Positions 43,712 through 58,955 of a stretch of DNA of 64,000 nt are shown one piece after another; within the stretch, counting starts at the first letter, position 1; every line of letters starts with the position of its first letter. This DNA comes from Hetaerina americana. Taxonomy: Eukaryota > Arthropoda > Insecta > Odonata > Calopterygidae. Under the pieces are notes generated by a model. It searched no databases. It saw only the letters and a list, made by a program, of their open reading frames with translations, and was not told the origin of the DNA. Position numbers and translations under genes: made by a program. The stretch covers positions 23,001,969 to 23,065,968 of the forward strand of contig JAKTNV010000004.1 of assembly GCA_022747635.1 (NCBI GenBank), read 5' to 3'.

Positions 43712-46700
43712 AACAATGGTCCAATGAATTTCAATTTTCGGGTTGACCAAACCGTGATAGTGATTGTGAGCATAGCAGAAACTAGTGAAATATTTGAGTG
43801 GAAATGGATTCCCAGAAAGATAGATTACCTGAAAAGTAACACATTTTGGATGGAGCTGAGAGCACCCAGATGCGTAAATGGGATCGAACTACGGTCCAAT
43901 TTTAGTTCAAAACCTTTTCGATGGCATAGTGATTGCGACTAATTTGCCTATACAAACCGCATCTTTAAAAACAGTAAAAAAAATTCACTTTATGTTTGAT
44001 GTTTTGTAGAATATCTTTAACTTGGCGTTTGCCAGGAGCTACCATCATTTAGGCCACATTTCGTCGAATTGCCACGTAATGACGACTGAAACCAACACAA
44101 AGAAAATTGACGACATTTGCATCATCCCAGGCAAGAATAGAATGCCAGCTAGACATAGTAAAACATCAGCTAACGGAAAGATAAATAAATGGCATCTAAT
44201 ACTTCTAATTATTCCAAAAATAGAGCGGCCGAACGTAAAAATAAATCCATAGCTCATTGAATTTATTCTCATCTTATATGTCGCCTTCCGTTTTATTTTT
44301 TTAATGCACCAAACCCGCTCAGATCTCATCCTTCGCCATTTCCATTTCTCTGTTTGAGTCGGGAAGCACTCAGAACATGGAGGAAGCAACGGAGAATGGT
44401 GGATAAGAGAACTAATACGTCATTCACAACCATCCGTGCAACTTAGAAATCAGGCAGTGTCACAAGTCTCCACTCTACTTCCTTCACTGAATCTTCCAAT
44501 ATTTTCTATTAGGAAAGTATGCAAAGCAGAAATAAAATCCCATCACTGAATGAATCTTCCTTCCAAGAATCACAAATATATCAAATCATAACCGCACTCG
44601 ATACGTGTTATTGGGAAAAAAATACTTTCACCCCGCTGGATATTCTTGATACTGGCGAACGATTCCAGAACCGATTCTGTCCCATCCGCAGGTTGTCTTT
44701 GATCTTAACGTGATGAGGAAAGCTTCAGATTCATTTTCGCATCAAAACATTGATTCAAAACTAAATATTCATGTCAGGAGCAGTGCTAGGTACCTACAAA
44801 AAAACATGGTAATAATTTGTTACTTGTAGTATATACCTACACTAACTGGAAATAACTTCCATCACACATTGATACAATTTGCCTAAACGCTAGAAGACCG
44901 AACAGGACTATTTGTGCATTTTCATGTTTCAGTGTCCATAATTTGCGTAGTTTTTTCTCAAATGTAAACAGAACATTAACGAATTACAATGGTTTATTGA
45001 TGACTTGTTGTTGTAACATTATCAACTCTTTTAACAGCTTTATCAAAATTATGATTTTAACCGATAAAGACGGATATGATATTTCGTTCGCATAAAAGGT
45101 TTACAGATTATCACGACGCATTGATTTTTATTGCACCCTAATGTATACGTTCATTAATGATTTTAATAATGCTTTCTTTGAACAAAAACAAAAGAGTGCT
45201 AAGAGAGTGCGAAAATACGATAAAAAAATTACAAAAGAGTGCTAAAATTAAAAATGGACTATAACCAAGAAACATTCTACGCTCTCATTATTCTTTATAA
45301 GGTTTTTTGATTAAATAAGTAATAAAGTCCATATATTTTTTCGCAAAGTTGTCGTTATACCACTTTTCTGTTAATAATAAAAATAACTTGAAAACAACCT
45401 TCCTGATTGTTCTAGCGACGAAAAGTATCAAGGAAACACAGGCGCAGAGAGGAAATTGTTTATTTTCAAGGTCAAAACGAAGTTCTAAAATATTAAATTA
45501 AATTCACGCTCAAGCAACAAATAAGCAGTGTCTGTACATTGATTTTGATGAAACTTTGTTCTCCATCTTGGACAAGCAGCAACAGCGCCTCGAATCTTTT
45601 ACACATTCTTTGCTTAGGAGTCAGTTGCATTTTGGCAATAGAGACGTCAGAAATGTAAGGAAAAAATTCACATCCTAAATAGGTGCCCCAATTCATAAAT
45701 ATGTGTTTCCTTAAATGTCCAAATAAAATTTTAATGATCTAAAAATATGTAAAGGAAATTGTTTGTTGTTCCACGAAAACTGCAAAATAACATTAAAGAG
45801 AAATCGTAAAATCGCAGGTTGCTTTCCGCGGAAACTTTTCATATCGGAAAACGTTTAAACAAAATACTTATAATATCTAGAAAAAATATTACGGCCCTAA
45901 ATTTGCATTCTGTGACCCGTCCTGAGATCCTATTTCGTATTCTGGGACCAGTACGAAAAGGAGTCGAAACCTCAGTTGTAATAATAATGATATTTAGTGG
46001 AAATTACAAGCATTTTTTCGCTTCCCTTCCTTTCCCTTTATGATTTTATTTAATAATTAGGGCGATCATATCTCAAGATCGACGTCTTTTGTCTATTATA
46101 GAGCTTGTATTGTACTGTGTTATCTTGGATTACCAATCCGTCCAACACTTCCTCTATCCGCAATTTTCGCGCGATGTTCATTTTCTACGGCATTTTTTTC
46201 AACTGGAATATTCCTTCTCAGCTAAAGAATATAAACACAAGGAATTTCTGGTTCGGTTAAAAAAATTCACATAACATAATTTGCGAATCTAAGTGAAAAA
46301 TTATCTCTCAAGACTCAAATATTTAGTTGTTAATATTTCGGCTTTTATCTTATCCTTAGTCTAGTAAAACTGACATATTATTCATATGAATTCATTAAAA
46401 AGATATCTGATAGTTGGAATTAAAAACTCACAATTAAATGACCCAAATATTTATTCTCAGAGACCTGCTAAAAGATACCACACTTATTGTTAATTTTTTA
46501 ATTGCAAGTTGCTTATTTTTTTAATTAATGGTTGCCAGATTATATCACTGATGAGATTAAGACATGACTACTTCAGCAATTGAGCAAATTAAGATTTTTT
46601 TTAGAGGGTTAAATTATTCGCAAGGAGTTATTTCACATGTTCTCATGATAAACGTTATGTGACATAATAATGTCGCAAGATTTTTGCACCTTTGTACTCA

Positions 46701-49195
46701 GAGCTTGATGACTCATAGGCGTGAAATCCTGGTCTCCATATATTACCATATGTTTAAGATGTTGCCTTTACTGATCAGTCTTGCTAAAAATAATTTTTAA
46801 TTTATTCATTTAAGGAAAGGAGACTCAAACATTGTGCGGGGAAAACTTGGGGCAACTTAATGGAAAACGAATGAGGCCAGCCCACGTAGATGTTAGCATT
46901 GGATACAAAGTGCATGAGGATAATCGGAAAGTAGATAAGGCGAGGAATAGTTGGTAGCGAAAAGGAAGAAGTAGAAAGATTATCATGGAGTAGAAACCGA
47001 GCCTGGTAGTTTGACCGGGTAACGCATCGACTAAATTTCCCAAGACCTTAAGACCGAAGGGCAACATGCCCATGGGCAACTATTTCACAGATCCAGCTAT
47101 GAGGAAAGAGTTTAAACAACAATCTTCCTTGAGTCAATATTGCCATTAACGTACATATAACGGAAGGATAATTCTGCAGAATGTTAGGAATATATAAATA
47201 AAATTAAGAAGGTGATGGATATCTTATGAATACACTACCAAAAACCGTACGTTTTAACAAGCGATCTCAGATCGGTTCGGTCAAGTCAGATGGAATTTGC
47301 AAACTAAACGAACTTTCAGATCAGTTTGAAAGCGAGCCGAGTAAGCCAGCTTTGACAGGAGCCAATCTAAAATTTCACATCTGCCTGGACGGAGCACTCT
47401 GAGTGATAAACGAAGCGATGTGAAGGTGGCGACCTTCGTTTCTTATTTATCAGCGGACGGAAACAAAAGGAATCGTAATAACGTGTGGTGTGTGGGGTTC
47501 GTCACTTAAAAGTTGGCATTACTGAATATAGCAACAGGCAATACTTGTGGTAGTTAATCAACAATGATACCATTATTAATATAAATTGCATGCAGGCCAA
47601 AACAAATCTTGATGACTATGGGGGGGGGGGGGTAGCGCACCGAGCCGTTAGGTAAATATCGATGTGTCAAATACATGCCGATAAATTTATCGGGCTAGTC
47701 AACTCAGTACTCAATCTAACATTGAATGGATTTGATCTGAGATCTCTTGGTAAAGGTAACGATGGTCCAATGTGATATGAGAGTATGGAAAAGATTGAGG
47801 TCATAGTACGAACGAGGAAATCAACAGAAAGAATAATTAAGTTTGGTTGACTTTTTCTCATGCGTGCCGAATGTCTGGTTTGCATCTCACGTTGTAGCAA
47901 ACAATACATAACAAACTGAATGTCAACATTAGGATGACGAATTTTTTTATATTTATTCCATTTAAGAAAGCAAAAAGAGAATATTTTTAATACCTTGTAT
48001 TTCCAAAATGTAAATATCTGTTCATTATTATAAATTTCATTTAGCCCCTATTATTGCGATATTTCAGTATCCCATTTCTTCCATTTTGAACGTTATTCAC
48101 TCGTTAGAGTTAACCTTTACTCTAACAACGCCCCCAACAACCGTGTGATTTCAATCCTAGTGGTATGGATGTAGCTATTAATAAAAATGATTTCGATGAG
48201 GATCAAAATATTTATTTGCTATAATACGTATGATCTCCGCTCATCCTGTTCCTTTTCATTTCAGTTTGAGGAAATGTGAGCATTTCAATTAAAATTCATA
48301 TAATTTTCGTTTACCCAGATTTTGATATTTTCTGTTGATTCAGGGTAATTTTATCTTAATCGATTTTCACTTTGAGGAAACCCTTTGGTGCTCTTAATAT
48401 AAATAATTTTATTATTTTCATTTTTAAATTCGGAAAATAGGTTTTTTTACTCAATCTCCTTCAAATAAACGTTAACGGGCAGCTCATTTTTTTATAATTA
48501 ATAATTTTCTTTATATGTGAGATTTCCACAAGCGGTATACATGTTGATGAATGCCTTTCCTTTTTTTTTAAATAAGTTAGCTACCATTCCAGGAAACAGG
48601 AAACACACAAGGAAGCCAAAACAAGTCACCCCTTAATAATTTTCTATTCATCAGGAGTTATAAATCCGGAGACTGGTTTGCAGTTGCTTTCCAACTAGTT
48701 CTTCCCGCCTAGATGCTTCGTTTCTTTTTCAATCATGTAATGAAAACCCATTCTTTTTTAGGCTTGGTCTCTAAAGGGCTTCCCAATAGCCTACGATTAT
48801 CCCAATGACAGTGACTTTTGGTCAGAATGTTTCAAAATCTTCTACCACTCTTCCTATGTTTATTTCCATAATGATTCGTTGCTCTTGTTTATATGATTCT
48901 TAGTAGTAATTTACTGAAACGCAAGTTTTAATCCTTTTAAGACTAGTTCAATATATAATCAATTTACTGCGGTACCTAATACTGCACACTACCGTGATTC
49001 CCAAAACTTCTTTTATATATTCCTTCGTCTTCCTTCATAACGAACAGATATTGAACTTAAAGTCCTTAGTTAATTCAAATTTTCCCTAGCAGCAAAACGG
49101 AATGGTTTTAGCTAGTTACATTGCCATTTTCCCAATATGCTGTACAAATAGTGTGACGAATGTCATTTATCTCATTTGCCATAACTGCATTTCCA
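43712..49195. other. Unassigned region in copy 2
   Basis: Repeats the content of 28079-33560, including the G13 run at 47620-47632. No gene recognised. Confidence 0.5.
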
Positions 49196-49199
49196 CTGA

Positions 49200-49550
49200 A
49201 ATACGGGTACTTCCGCTTACGATCTGGCCCGTACCTGCACGCAAGTGCACGCCTTCCCGGGCGAAATCTACCATCTCCGTGTCAACGTCAAGCGGGGCAG
49301 TGTCGCCCAGTTGTGTCTCGCCCCGGCAAGGGTCGCGTACTCCTCGCGTCGTTACGAAAGATACACGTCCCCGCACGCTGGGTCAATACTCATCAATCCA
49401 CCGGGGATTGCCCGCGCCCGTATGGCTGATACGTTCTATCCGAGACTCATGCAAAAAGCTATTACGGTCGGAAAAATAACGACGCGTCAAATTGTGGAAC
49501 TAGGTCAAAACCAGCAACGCCTGCACGATAACCACTGCGTGCCTGAATAA
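49200..49550 (+). other. GC-rich open frame, second occurrence
   Basis: Identical to 33567-33917. Probably the same locus represented twice. Confidence 0.4.
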
Positions 49551-49722
49551 AAATTCTTTGAAGAGCTCTGAAAATATTTCGCAATTAACCCAAAGGTGTC
49601 GGGACTTCTACCGATTATGAGAGTGATATTTCAAGGACATTGTAGCATAGGAATAATAAATGACGGCAAATAGTATTTTAATTAATATCTAATCTCCTTT
49701 CCCAGTCTAATTTGCAATCATA

Positions 49723-50646
49723 CTAGGTCTGTTCCATAAGTAATAGGATTGAATCCATCACAAAATATTTTTTGCAAAAATTTATATATTCACTCAAACG
49801 TCTTCGAAGTAGCACCCTTACGCGTCCACACACCGTTGCCAGCGGGTTTTCCACGCCTCTCACGCCTCCAGGAAGGCGGCAGCCGGAATGCTTCTTAGCT
49901 CCCTCGTAACGGCTTGTTTTGTAACGCCTCCGCCGAGCCGTGGTAACGTCCTTTCAGCAGAAAACCTTTCAGAGATGGGGTAAGAGAAAAAGGTCTTATG
50001 AGGTTTGCCTGAAATTTGGATTCTCACTCACATGGTCAGGTAGTTCTTAGCAGATCCGCGTGCGATTTTCCATTTGTTCGCCCTGGAGTACCAACTTTGC
50101 ACACACTTTCTCATGCCCATGTGTTCGGTCACAAGGCGATAAACATTACCTTTTTGAGATTCCAAGTTCATCACAAACTATAAGAACACTCAATCTGCGA
50201 TCCCTGTCCAACAAAGGTTTCACTTTTGCAAGATTTTTGTCACTTTTTGAGTTCGAAGGGCGTCCTGAACGTTCAGCATCATCAACACATTCTCTACACT
50301 CTCGAAACAATTTGTGCTACTCAAATCACCAGATCTACCAATGGCGTTATTACCATTGGCTGCCTTGAGCATGTCACGAGTTTTTTCCCGTCAAGTTCCA
50401 AGAGCTACGCCACCAAAATTTGGTGTCGTAGCAGTTTTCCAATAACAAGTTCATCACGAAGTGTAACGAGTTTACGTTGAGAAGGTTTCGCAAACGAACG
50501 ATCCGCGCTCCGCAAAGGCTGGGAGCCAACTGACACCGGCCTCCAGCTTTTCCTGAATCTCTCCTACCTCGAACCCAGCCAGAGAAACCGCCGCTCGTCC
50601 GTCTAGTCGGGAAAAATAACACATACGACTCTTAGGACAGACATTG
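49723..50646 (-). mobile_element. Decayed mariner-like element, second occurrence
   Basis: Identical to 34090-35013, including its TA-flanked imperfect terminal repeats and missing catalytic core. Confidence 0.8.
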
Positions 50647-51021
50647 TAATTTCAAAACTTGAAGCGATTCTAAAGAATCGAATGTTGAGAATGTTTCAAG
50701 GTAATATTGCTGTGAATATCGAACTTAATGAAATGAAGGAATCAACGTAATATTAGTCATGAACAATAGTAAGTTTTTCATTTTTGTAATACAAAGAGGA
50801 TAAGTAGATCGTTTGAAAGATTTCACCGAGTATTTACTCAGTATTTTATCGAATGACGGTAAAAATATAACGTACAATTTTGTATAACTTCATGGAAACA
50901 AAAGCGTAAAACAATTTCTGAAATTCCGCCGTCTTTTCCTTTCTCCAATCCTTGAACCCTTGAATATTACTTATTAAGCTTCATTAATCTATTGCACTGC
51001 TATTGAGCCAATTTTATTACT

Positions 51022-51094
<73 letters not shown>

Positions 51095-53540
51095 TTGAGC
51101 CCTAGTTATCCTTTACAACTAGGCCCAAAATTAAACTCTGAAATCCCAACACCGAAGGAAATTACATGGAAATAGTGGTGGTGGATTCAGTTTATTTCTT
51201 AAACTAATATTTTTTCCATAATTAACATGATGTAAAAACATGCATAGCATTTTCATCGAAAGTATTTCACCATGACTGTAACTAGCACTTGGGGAAACTG
51301 AAGCATTGCACAGGTGACTGAGATTCCTCCTGCATTCAAACGACGAGTCCTTTCCGTGTTAACTTTCGTGGCCTTCATTCTCTATACTATATGGATTCAG
51401 AATAAATGAATTTTATCTCTATCAACCAAATTTAGTAATTTCAGTTCGTATTGAAAATTAATAATAATACTCGTGCTTTCAATAAGCATTGAGAGGCTGT
51501 TATAAGAAAGCATGACCTTGATCTTTGGGAATACATGGTCGTTGGCCGCAATGGGTAAAGTCGTCGAGATATTTGTCTGCAGTTCCATCAGCGCCGCTCC
51601 AATTGCTTGCCGAGAAGAAAGCTACAGACCCGGGGAGGCAGTTACCGTTTTTGTAAATGCTTCCGTTGTATTGATTCACTGTTTCTTTCACACAACCCCC
51701 CTCCCTCCTACGTCCAATTCCATCCCGGTTCCTGATCGAAAAAAAGGAGAATCAACATTTCGAAATCGAAAAAAAGAAGAATCCCTCAAGGAAAGGGGAG
51801 AATGATAGGAATATGTATAGTCAAAATAATTTTCCAAACCATTGCGTCTCACGAGCATTTATCTTTCTCTCTCATTCCTCGCCACTCCCTGTCCTTCCGC
51901 TCCCTTTTGAAACAGAACGCATCCGCTCCCATTTGAAATCCCACTCCTATTTCCCTTTCACATTTCACTTTCCATATCACTTCCTGCCAACCCCGTCACG
52001 CCAATTTTCCCTACTCTCCTCCGTCCTCGGCCTCTCCCAGACTCCGCTCTTTTACTCACGGCGTCAAAATGCGTTGCGCGGCACATCCAACTGCTAGCAC
52101 TTTAAAGATACGCCAAACACTTAGCCAATAGCCCTCCGCCTCACCTCCTCGGGTGTATTTCCATCTCCCGTATTTAATCGCCCTCTTTGTAGCATTCTTA
52201 TCCCCAGGTTTTTCATCTTTCTAGTTTTCATTACCTACCCCGCAACCGAATGAAAGGGCTACAAGGTTACTACGAAAAGGATATGAAAGTGCGGGACTGG
52301 CTCGGAGAAGGAATATTCCACAGACTAAAGTTTTTTATGAAGCTTTTTTTTCATTTTCTGCTGGAATGCGTATTGCTAACTGTAACTGCTCTAGGTAATT
52401 AAACAACAACACCAAGAAACATTTTTTGAGTACGGAGGATTTCCATGGGAATCACTTAGGGAAAAAAATATTTCGAAACATTTTCAGCTTTCGAGGGAAC
52501 CCTTCTATGTTCAGAAGTAAAAATCATGATTTATCTAATTATATCAATCTATTTTGAGGAGAGATGAAAAAAGTTTGCACGTATCTATTTCATATTTAGA
52601 CTTCTTATTTAGCAGATTTTTTCTTGTGCTTTCTATTTTGAAATATCAAAAATTTCTTACGTTTTATGATTTAATTAATATCATTCATATATTTAATGCG
52701 CATTTGTTAATTTTAAAGAGGAATCACTGCGGATTTAAGGATATCATTAAGTTTTGCCTAGACAAAAACGATCTTAATCAAGCAATATGCATTCTAATTT
52801 TCCACTTTTAAATTACTTACGACTTAAAGTACTCGTATATTCGCAGCTTATCTCATTTCAACGCAAGAAGTAAAATATATATTTTTTTCTAACCATAATG
52901 CGTAGTAGAGAGGTTACATTGACCCCCAATTCGCTGTCAAATATTTCCATTTGTATCTAAAATCGCGGAATAAACATTTATCTTCCGAACCTGTTCTTTC
53001 TTCAGCTCATCACACTTTCAATCAAAAACTTCTAACCGCTTATTTTCTCTTGGAGAGAAATGCTTCCCTTAATACTTTATTTTTATCCTTCTACAATTCA
53101 TTTTAATCTTGTATCATATCCATTCATAGTTTCTATCTCCTTTGAAACACCTCTCAATATTTTCCACTTCAAGAATTTCCAACTACAGCTGATAAATCCC
53201 TCCTTTCTCTCCCCCTCTATTAAGTTTAATATATCCATCCTTACCCTTCAAAAGTGCACAAACTTCACTCAGTTTCTTCCCACAAAACCACACTGCACTC
53301 CCCTTTTACGTCATCATTTTGCATTTTTTTGAAAATTCTCTTTCAGCCAAGTTAAAATTTACTGTTGCGGCATCTCCCGCAGTTTCTTTGGAATTTGTCA
53401 AAGTGAAAACACCATAAGTGTTTAAAGTTGGCTTTAACCTCGTGGACTGTGACGCCTTGCGCACGACTACGAATGCCTGTGACATTGTATGTACGGTATT
53501 TCGTCACAACATCTTGTTCCTTTAAAAGCCCCAAAATTTC
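50647..53540. other. Unassigned region in copy 2
   Basis: Same content as 35014-37907: pyrimidine tracts, the (AT)25 microsatellite at 51035-51084, and no recognised gene. Confidence 0.5.
51035..51084. repeat. (AT)25 microsatellite, second occurrence
   Basis: Same length as at 35402-35451, which argues that both were read from one locus, because microsatellites of this length usually differ between true duplicates. Confidence 0.95.
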
Positions 53541-53543
53541 ACC

Positions 53544-53616
53544 GCCTAGGTAGCTTAAGTGGCTAAAGCACTCGACCGGATATTGAGGGATCTGGGTTCG
53601 AATCCCAATCAAGGCG
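53544..53616 (+). tRNA. tRNA-like sequence, second occurrence
   Basis: Identical to 37911-37983. The same reservations apply: C at position 33 and no long variable arm despite GGA. Confidence 0.45.
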
Positions 53617-54173
53617 AATGATTTTTACACTCTGAAGTTGTTGCATTGAAAGTAATTCTTCTCAATTTCTTTTTTTTCTCATTCACGGCCTCAAACGTAC
53701 TTATACGCTTAACTTGGATGCACAAAATTACATTTTATTTTCTTCGCCGTATATTTTCTCTTTCATCTTATTTTACGACCATAATGAATTAAATTCCTTT
53801 ACTTCCTCATGAACAACAAAAATATCTCAAATATAGCTGTATATATCAGGTTTCTCATACTTCATTTCCCACATTCCTTTTCTTATGCTGTACAACACCC
53901 ATCCCACTTCTTGCTAAGGAGCACAAGTGATATAGAACGTCATCTATTATTCCCTTATTTTTTATCAATTCTTCTTCAATCTATGGTTTACTCATAATTT
54001 TTTTACCTTATTTTCTACATTAACTCTCTTAAATTGTGTTGATTTATTTTTAAAATCCAACCTACATTTTTGCAACCCTCATTCATAACATTAAATTTTA
54101 ACAAGCTTATTTTGGCAAACCTTCCTTTTAATTGCATGCCGTATTTGTATCAACATCATTATATCCATGCTAA

Positions 54174-54247
54174 AAAGACTTCGTACTTTTCCACAGATTT
54201 TTATTATAAGATAAAACTCGTTTCACCGACTTGCGGCATCATCAGGT
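54174..54247 (-). other. Penelope/hammerhead-like motif, second occurrence
   Basis: Identical to 38541-38614. Confidence 0.4.
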
Positions 54248-54352
54248 ACAAATTTTCTTAACAAGCAGTGCGCGAATATATACGCTCAGGACAGAGTGGG
54301 GGCGGGGAAGGGAAGAAGGAAAGAATGGCCTTTCTTCCCCTCCCCTACCCCC

Positions 54353-55074
54353 ATTGCTGATGACCAAGTTCTAGTTGGTCAGTCAGCCAATGGGGAGCAA
54401 GCATTGCTGAGTGAGTTGGAAATTCAAATCGATATATATGGGATGATAATCAAGATAAATAAAACAAAGATTGTGCGGTTTTTCAGAAAGAGAAAGGCTA
54501 TGTTGGCTGTTAAAATAGGAGGGCAAAAACTAGAGCCAATGGAACAATATACAAATCTCGCAAGGAATTGCGCTAGGCAAAGAGGCTTTCACAAGAAGGA
54601 GTGAATTAATGACAGGGACGTTGAGTGAGAATGCTAAGAAAAGACTCGTCAAAACTTTGATATGGAGCGTAGTTATGCAAGGGGCGGAAACGTGGTCGCT
54701 GAAACAGAAGGATGGACGTAGATTGAAGCCTTTTGAAAAGCGGGTGTGGAGAAGGATGGAGAAGGTGAAATAGACTTGAAAGAAAACAAATGAGGAATTA
54801 TTAGGCATGGTTGGTGATGAGAGGGAATAGGAGAAATCATTAGGAGGAAGGAGAAATGGATTAAGGGCATATTGTTCGGCAGTGAGATGTTGGAGATGGA
54901 GATAGAGAGGAGAATGTCAGGCGAACGTGGAAGGTCCAGGAATAGGATAGGAATGAAGGGAGGACAGAAGTATACATAGCTAAAGAGGGGCTTATTGTAG
55001 AGTAGGATGTTGGGTTGTGTATTGTTAGAAGAAACAAATTTATTAGATAGTTGTGTCCATCCAAAATCTACCTA
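54353..55074 (+). mobile_element. RTE-like LINE fragment, second occurrence
   Basis: Identical to 38720-39441, with the same frameshift near 54603 and the same stop at 54771-54773. Confidence 0.8.
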
Positions 55075-58000
55075 CGGCTTTTGACGAGTGGCAGTCGCGC
55101 CGAACTAAGTGTATCGATGCAAGAGGAATGTATTTTGAAGATTATTAAGAAATTTTAATGATAACTGCAAAAAAATTTGATTTTTGGAACCAGTCCGGAT
55201 ACTTATTATGCGGGCCCTGTATTTTCGTTTCATTCCTATTGTTCAAATATATCCACACCATATCAAATTTGGACTGATAAAATTGCGAGCTTATGTTGGT
55301 ATAACGCCACGTCCTCCAAATAAAAAATCTAGAATGTGACGCTGTGACATGTAAAGAATGAAAGAGAGAAAGATAATTCTATTATCACCTTCCACTGTGG
55401 ATGGCACTTTCTTGGGCATCCTTAAAGTTCTCTCAAATGCCCGATGAGAAATGTTGTGCTTTCGACCCCCGCCCCGACGACGGCCATTCCTTTAAACAAC
55501 CCCTCTTCCCCATGCGACATCCACCTTCCCCTTATCTCCGGTTCGCGGCACGATTCCTCCCTCTCACCTTTTGCCTCCTTCCCTCGCCTTTCACCTAGCC
55601 TCTCCCCTTACCTTCCACCCACCTACCCTTCCCGCGCCAATCCTCGCCCCTTTCAATTCCCTTCGTCACTACAGCTGTCACTGTCTTCTCGGAGCTCCGG
55701 CTGTCACCAACTGACTGTCTCTTTCTTTCTAATTTTGGCGCACGTCACGCGAAGAACCCTTTTCGAATGAAGGCTGCTGACGATCGGAATTCACGCTCCC
55801 TCGCGAAAAATTCCCAGGTTATTCTAGCCGTTTGATTTTATTCTGACCTTCGGCGATATTAATTAAATAAGAACGTTGGAAAGGAGACACGGATGTGAGT
55901 GAGCAGTTATCGACTTTCATTTTGGCACTGCCTCTTTCCCATTGACGATGCTACTTTGAATACATGCCAATTCCACCCATAGTGGTCGCGTGGAATTTTT
56001 TTTCAGTGGATATTGAATTAATGTCAACAGGTGTTAAAGTTTCACATGCATTCCTTTTTCCTTCAGTTGAAAACACCCCATGCCCAGAGGTTGAGGAAAG
56101 AGTAAAAAAGTCTAACACATAATTTCAAATGGTAAATATTTTTCCTTCGTTTTAATAATATTGTTTCAGGTTTCATCGGCTGTTATTCCAAAATCGCTTA
56201 TTAGTAAGCAGTCGTCAGATTATTACAATTTGTTTTTAAATGATGTTTTACAGGTACCTGTGTGTAGAATAAATATGGTATGCTTGAACACACATTGTTG
56301 CGTGATTCTTGTGTCTATTCCTAAATAATATAAAAGAACGAGTCGTTTATATTGATCCGTTTTCATCATGTGACTGTCAACTCTCCCACTAAAAATGATA
56401 AGATCGTGGTTTAACATTTTGTTTCAATTATGAATGCTATCTAGTTAATGAACGACAACACTCCATTTGTATGTTTCTATCTAAATTAGTAATACCTCTG
56501 AAACAACAAAAACCTAATATGGCTAAGTTTAAACAAAGTATCCTAGCAGAATGAACTAGCTGATTAAAAGTGACGTCCCAATAAATTTCTGGATACCTTC
56601 GGCGCGAATTTGCTGGGTAATTCTGATTAGCTCAAAAGTAAATTCGGAAAAAATATGCTGTATTTTGCGAAAGCCAACCTTGGATTCTTAGCGGAATTCT
56701 GCAGCTTGAAAAAATAGAGAAAGGACCTAAATACTTGAAAGATTACTTTGTACTCCGCTATTTTATATAATATACACCTTTTAAAGATATTTTATAAAAA
56801 AATCGTTAACAAAATTTGTTAGCCAACATTTTTGATAAACTGCCATCTGTTGCAATCTCTCGGTAAGGAAAATTTTGGCCATAATACAGCCACGTTGGGG
56901 AGAAAATTGTTATTTCATTTGTTTCTTAGGTCACACTTGGGAAGACTAGAAGGGTAATGCGTAGGTCAAATAAAGAGACAGAAAATGAGAGACACAACTT
57001 TTCAGAATTAGTATTTGTTAGCTACTGTCGACATATTCTAGAAGTGATATCAGTGAAAACGTTTGTTTAGATTTCGTTTGCCGATAGTTACAGAATTAGA
57101 AGCCACATAAAAAAAATATTTTCGATCAGGCAACAAGGTGGAGCAGTTTTGCTGGAGATTTTTTTCGATAACAATAAGTTGTAGCTGTGAAACTGTTCCA
57201 AATCCACAAGAGGGCAGCTTACCGTTTCTCACTCAATAATTAATTATCTAATGAAAACTGCTGGAATAAGCATCGTGATTATACAAATGGCGGTTCATAT
57301 TTTCACAAAACAACATTTCATGGATAGCGGTTATTGATTTTGAGATACCAATTTGCACATAATTTTCAACAATTTTTCCTTTATCGTTTATACTACTATT
57401 CAGTCATTTGACTTAATCATGTAGCTAATAAATTCATGTTCAGTAATAATAAATATCAGTTAGGTAAAAAAATATCGGTATTGAGAGAAATTTGCCGGCT
57501 TTGAAAATGTATTATTATGATAGCTAATTAAACGTCAGTCCCTCAAGAAAATTAGGTAAGATGTTGAATATGATGAGGAAGTTGAAAATTTATTGTTTAT
57601 ACTGTTACATAATCTTAATTGACTTTACGCAAACATCTGCTTCCATTTAAAACTTTTCTCCACTTTGCTCCTCATGGCTACTTTTCGAAAAATCCTCCAA
57701 ATAAAATGCAAGTTTCTCCAGCAAAATGTTTACACTCCGTTTCTTGAAATGTAAGGAGCTCTTTTTTAATTACAATGGATAGAGAATATTTAAAAATATT
57801 TTATAACTACCATGAATAGTTTTATTAGACTTTTTAAATTTTTTCAGTTTTTGGATGCATGATTTTCAACGTTATACATTCACTCCGCTTTGTTTAAAAA
57901 TAGCTGCTCATAAATGATGCAGAAATCAATTCTGGATTCATTTTTTATCAGCAATTATATTGCAAACGTTTTCAGAACACATAAAATTATATTAGCTAGC

Positions 58001-58188
58001 TTTTGGTTAGTATTGCAAAAAGTACCTTCACTAAGACTTGGTGTTACGTCTCCCTTAAATCGCTCTAATTATTTGAATCTAGTATTGCGTCAGCAGCAGC
58101 CGCCGCAAGTTTAAAACATTCTCATTTTACATACGACAACGAAGATATTAACATGTGATGAGCAATATTCTGCGTTGAAATTTTTTAT
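55075..58188. other. Unassigned region in copy 2
   Basis: Same content as 39442-42555, with the C/T-rich stretch at about 55463-55693. Confidence 0.5.
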
Positions 58189-58192
58189 TTTG

Positions 58193-58900
58193 CTTGAACA
58201 AATCAACAGCGAAGGCCAATCAATATGAATATGCAAATTGTTTGAGGAGAGTCTATCCTTCCGCAAAGCGCAGCTAAAAGACGGTTTAAACTGTTTAAAA
58301 AGCGGAGACATTCAATTGAAAAGGAAGGTGGACCCGGAACCACAGTCAATGCACCTACGAAAGTAAAAATTAACATCGCTGCCGTCTCAGGGAAGAAGAT
58401 CGTCGAATAGCGATAAGAGTGGAATAAAAAATACGGAAAATTTCATTCTGGGCCAATTGCATGTAAGAGAAACGTTGCCCATGAGACGTGTTTCTGTGCG
58501 GTGAATTACGAGAACGCTCATAATCGAACAAAAGGACGTTCGTGTTCAGGTTTATTCACATTTAAAATTAACGTGACAGGAAGATGAGGAGTTTCCTTTA
58601 AAGGTCATCACTGCGGATGACACTTGGATTCACCATTGTATATTGAAAACAAAGGGAAAAAGCTCTGTATGGAAATATACAGCATCGCTAACATGGAAAA
58701 TAGCTAAACTTGATGATTTTACTGGCAAAAATACCATAACATTTTTCGATATTTTGAATATTGTACCAGCAACCACAGGGTATTTGAGGAACACAGGACA
58801 GATTTGGCTTGAAAACTCTTCATTACCAATCGTAAAAGGTCAATTTCAAAGCAACAGACTTGATAATGCGCTGCGATAATCCACGGTTATTCATTGTACA
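58193..58900 (+). mobile_element. Old mariner-like relic, second occurrence
   Basis: Identical to 42560-43267. Here its relation to the complete younger mariner can be seen: the relic's second catalytic motif ends about 12 bp before the younger element's TA. Confidence 0.65.
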
Positions 58901-58902
58901 TA

Positions 58903-58929
58903 CTACCTTGATCAAAAATTTCCCGGAAT
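58903..58929 (+). repeat. Mariner terminal inverted repeat, left
   Basis: Begins CTACCTTGATCAAAAATTTC. Pairs with 60198-60224 with two mismatches. TA duplication immediately outside. Confidence 0.92.
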
Positions 58930-58955
58930 TTATTCAGAAAATTAAAAATACAAGT

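Noticed and set aside
43323..43942. Three frames of 117-133 codons crossing the gap
   Set aside because: They run through 34 unknown residues encoded by N. Only the mariner C-terminus on the minus strand is real.
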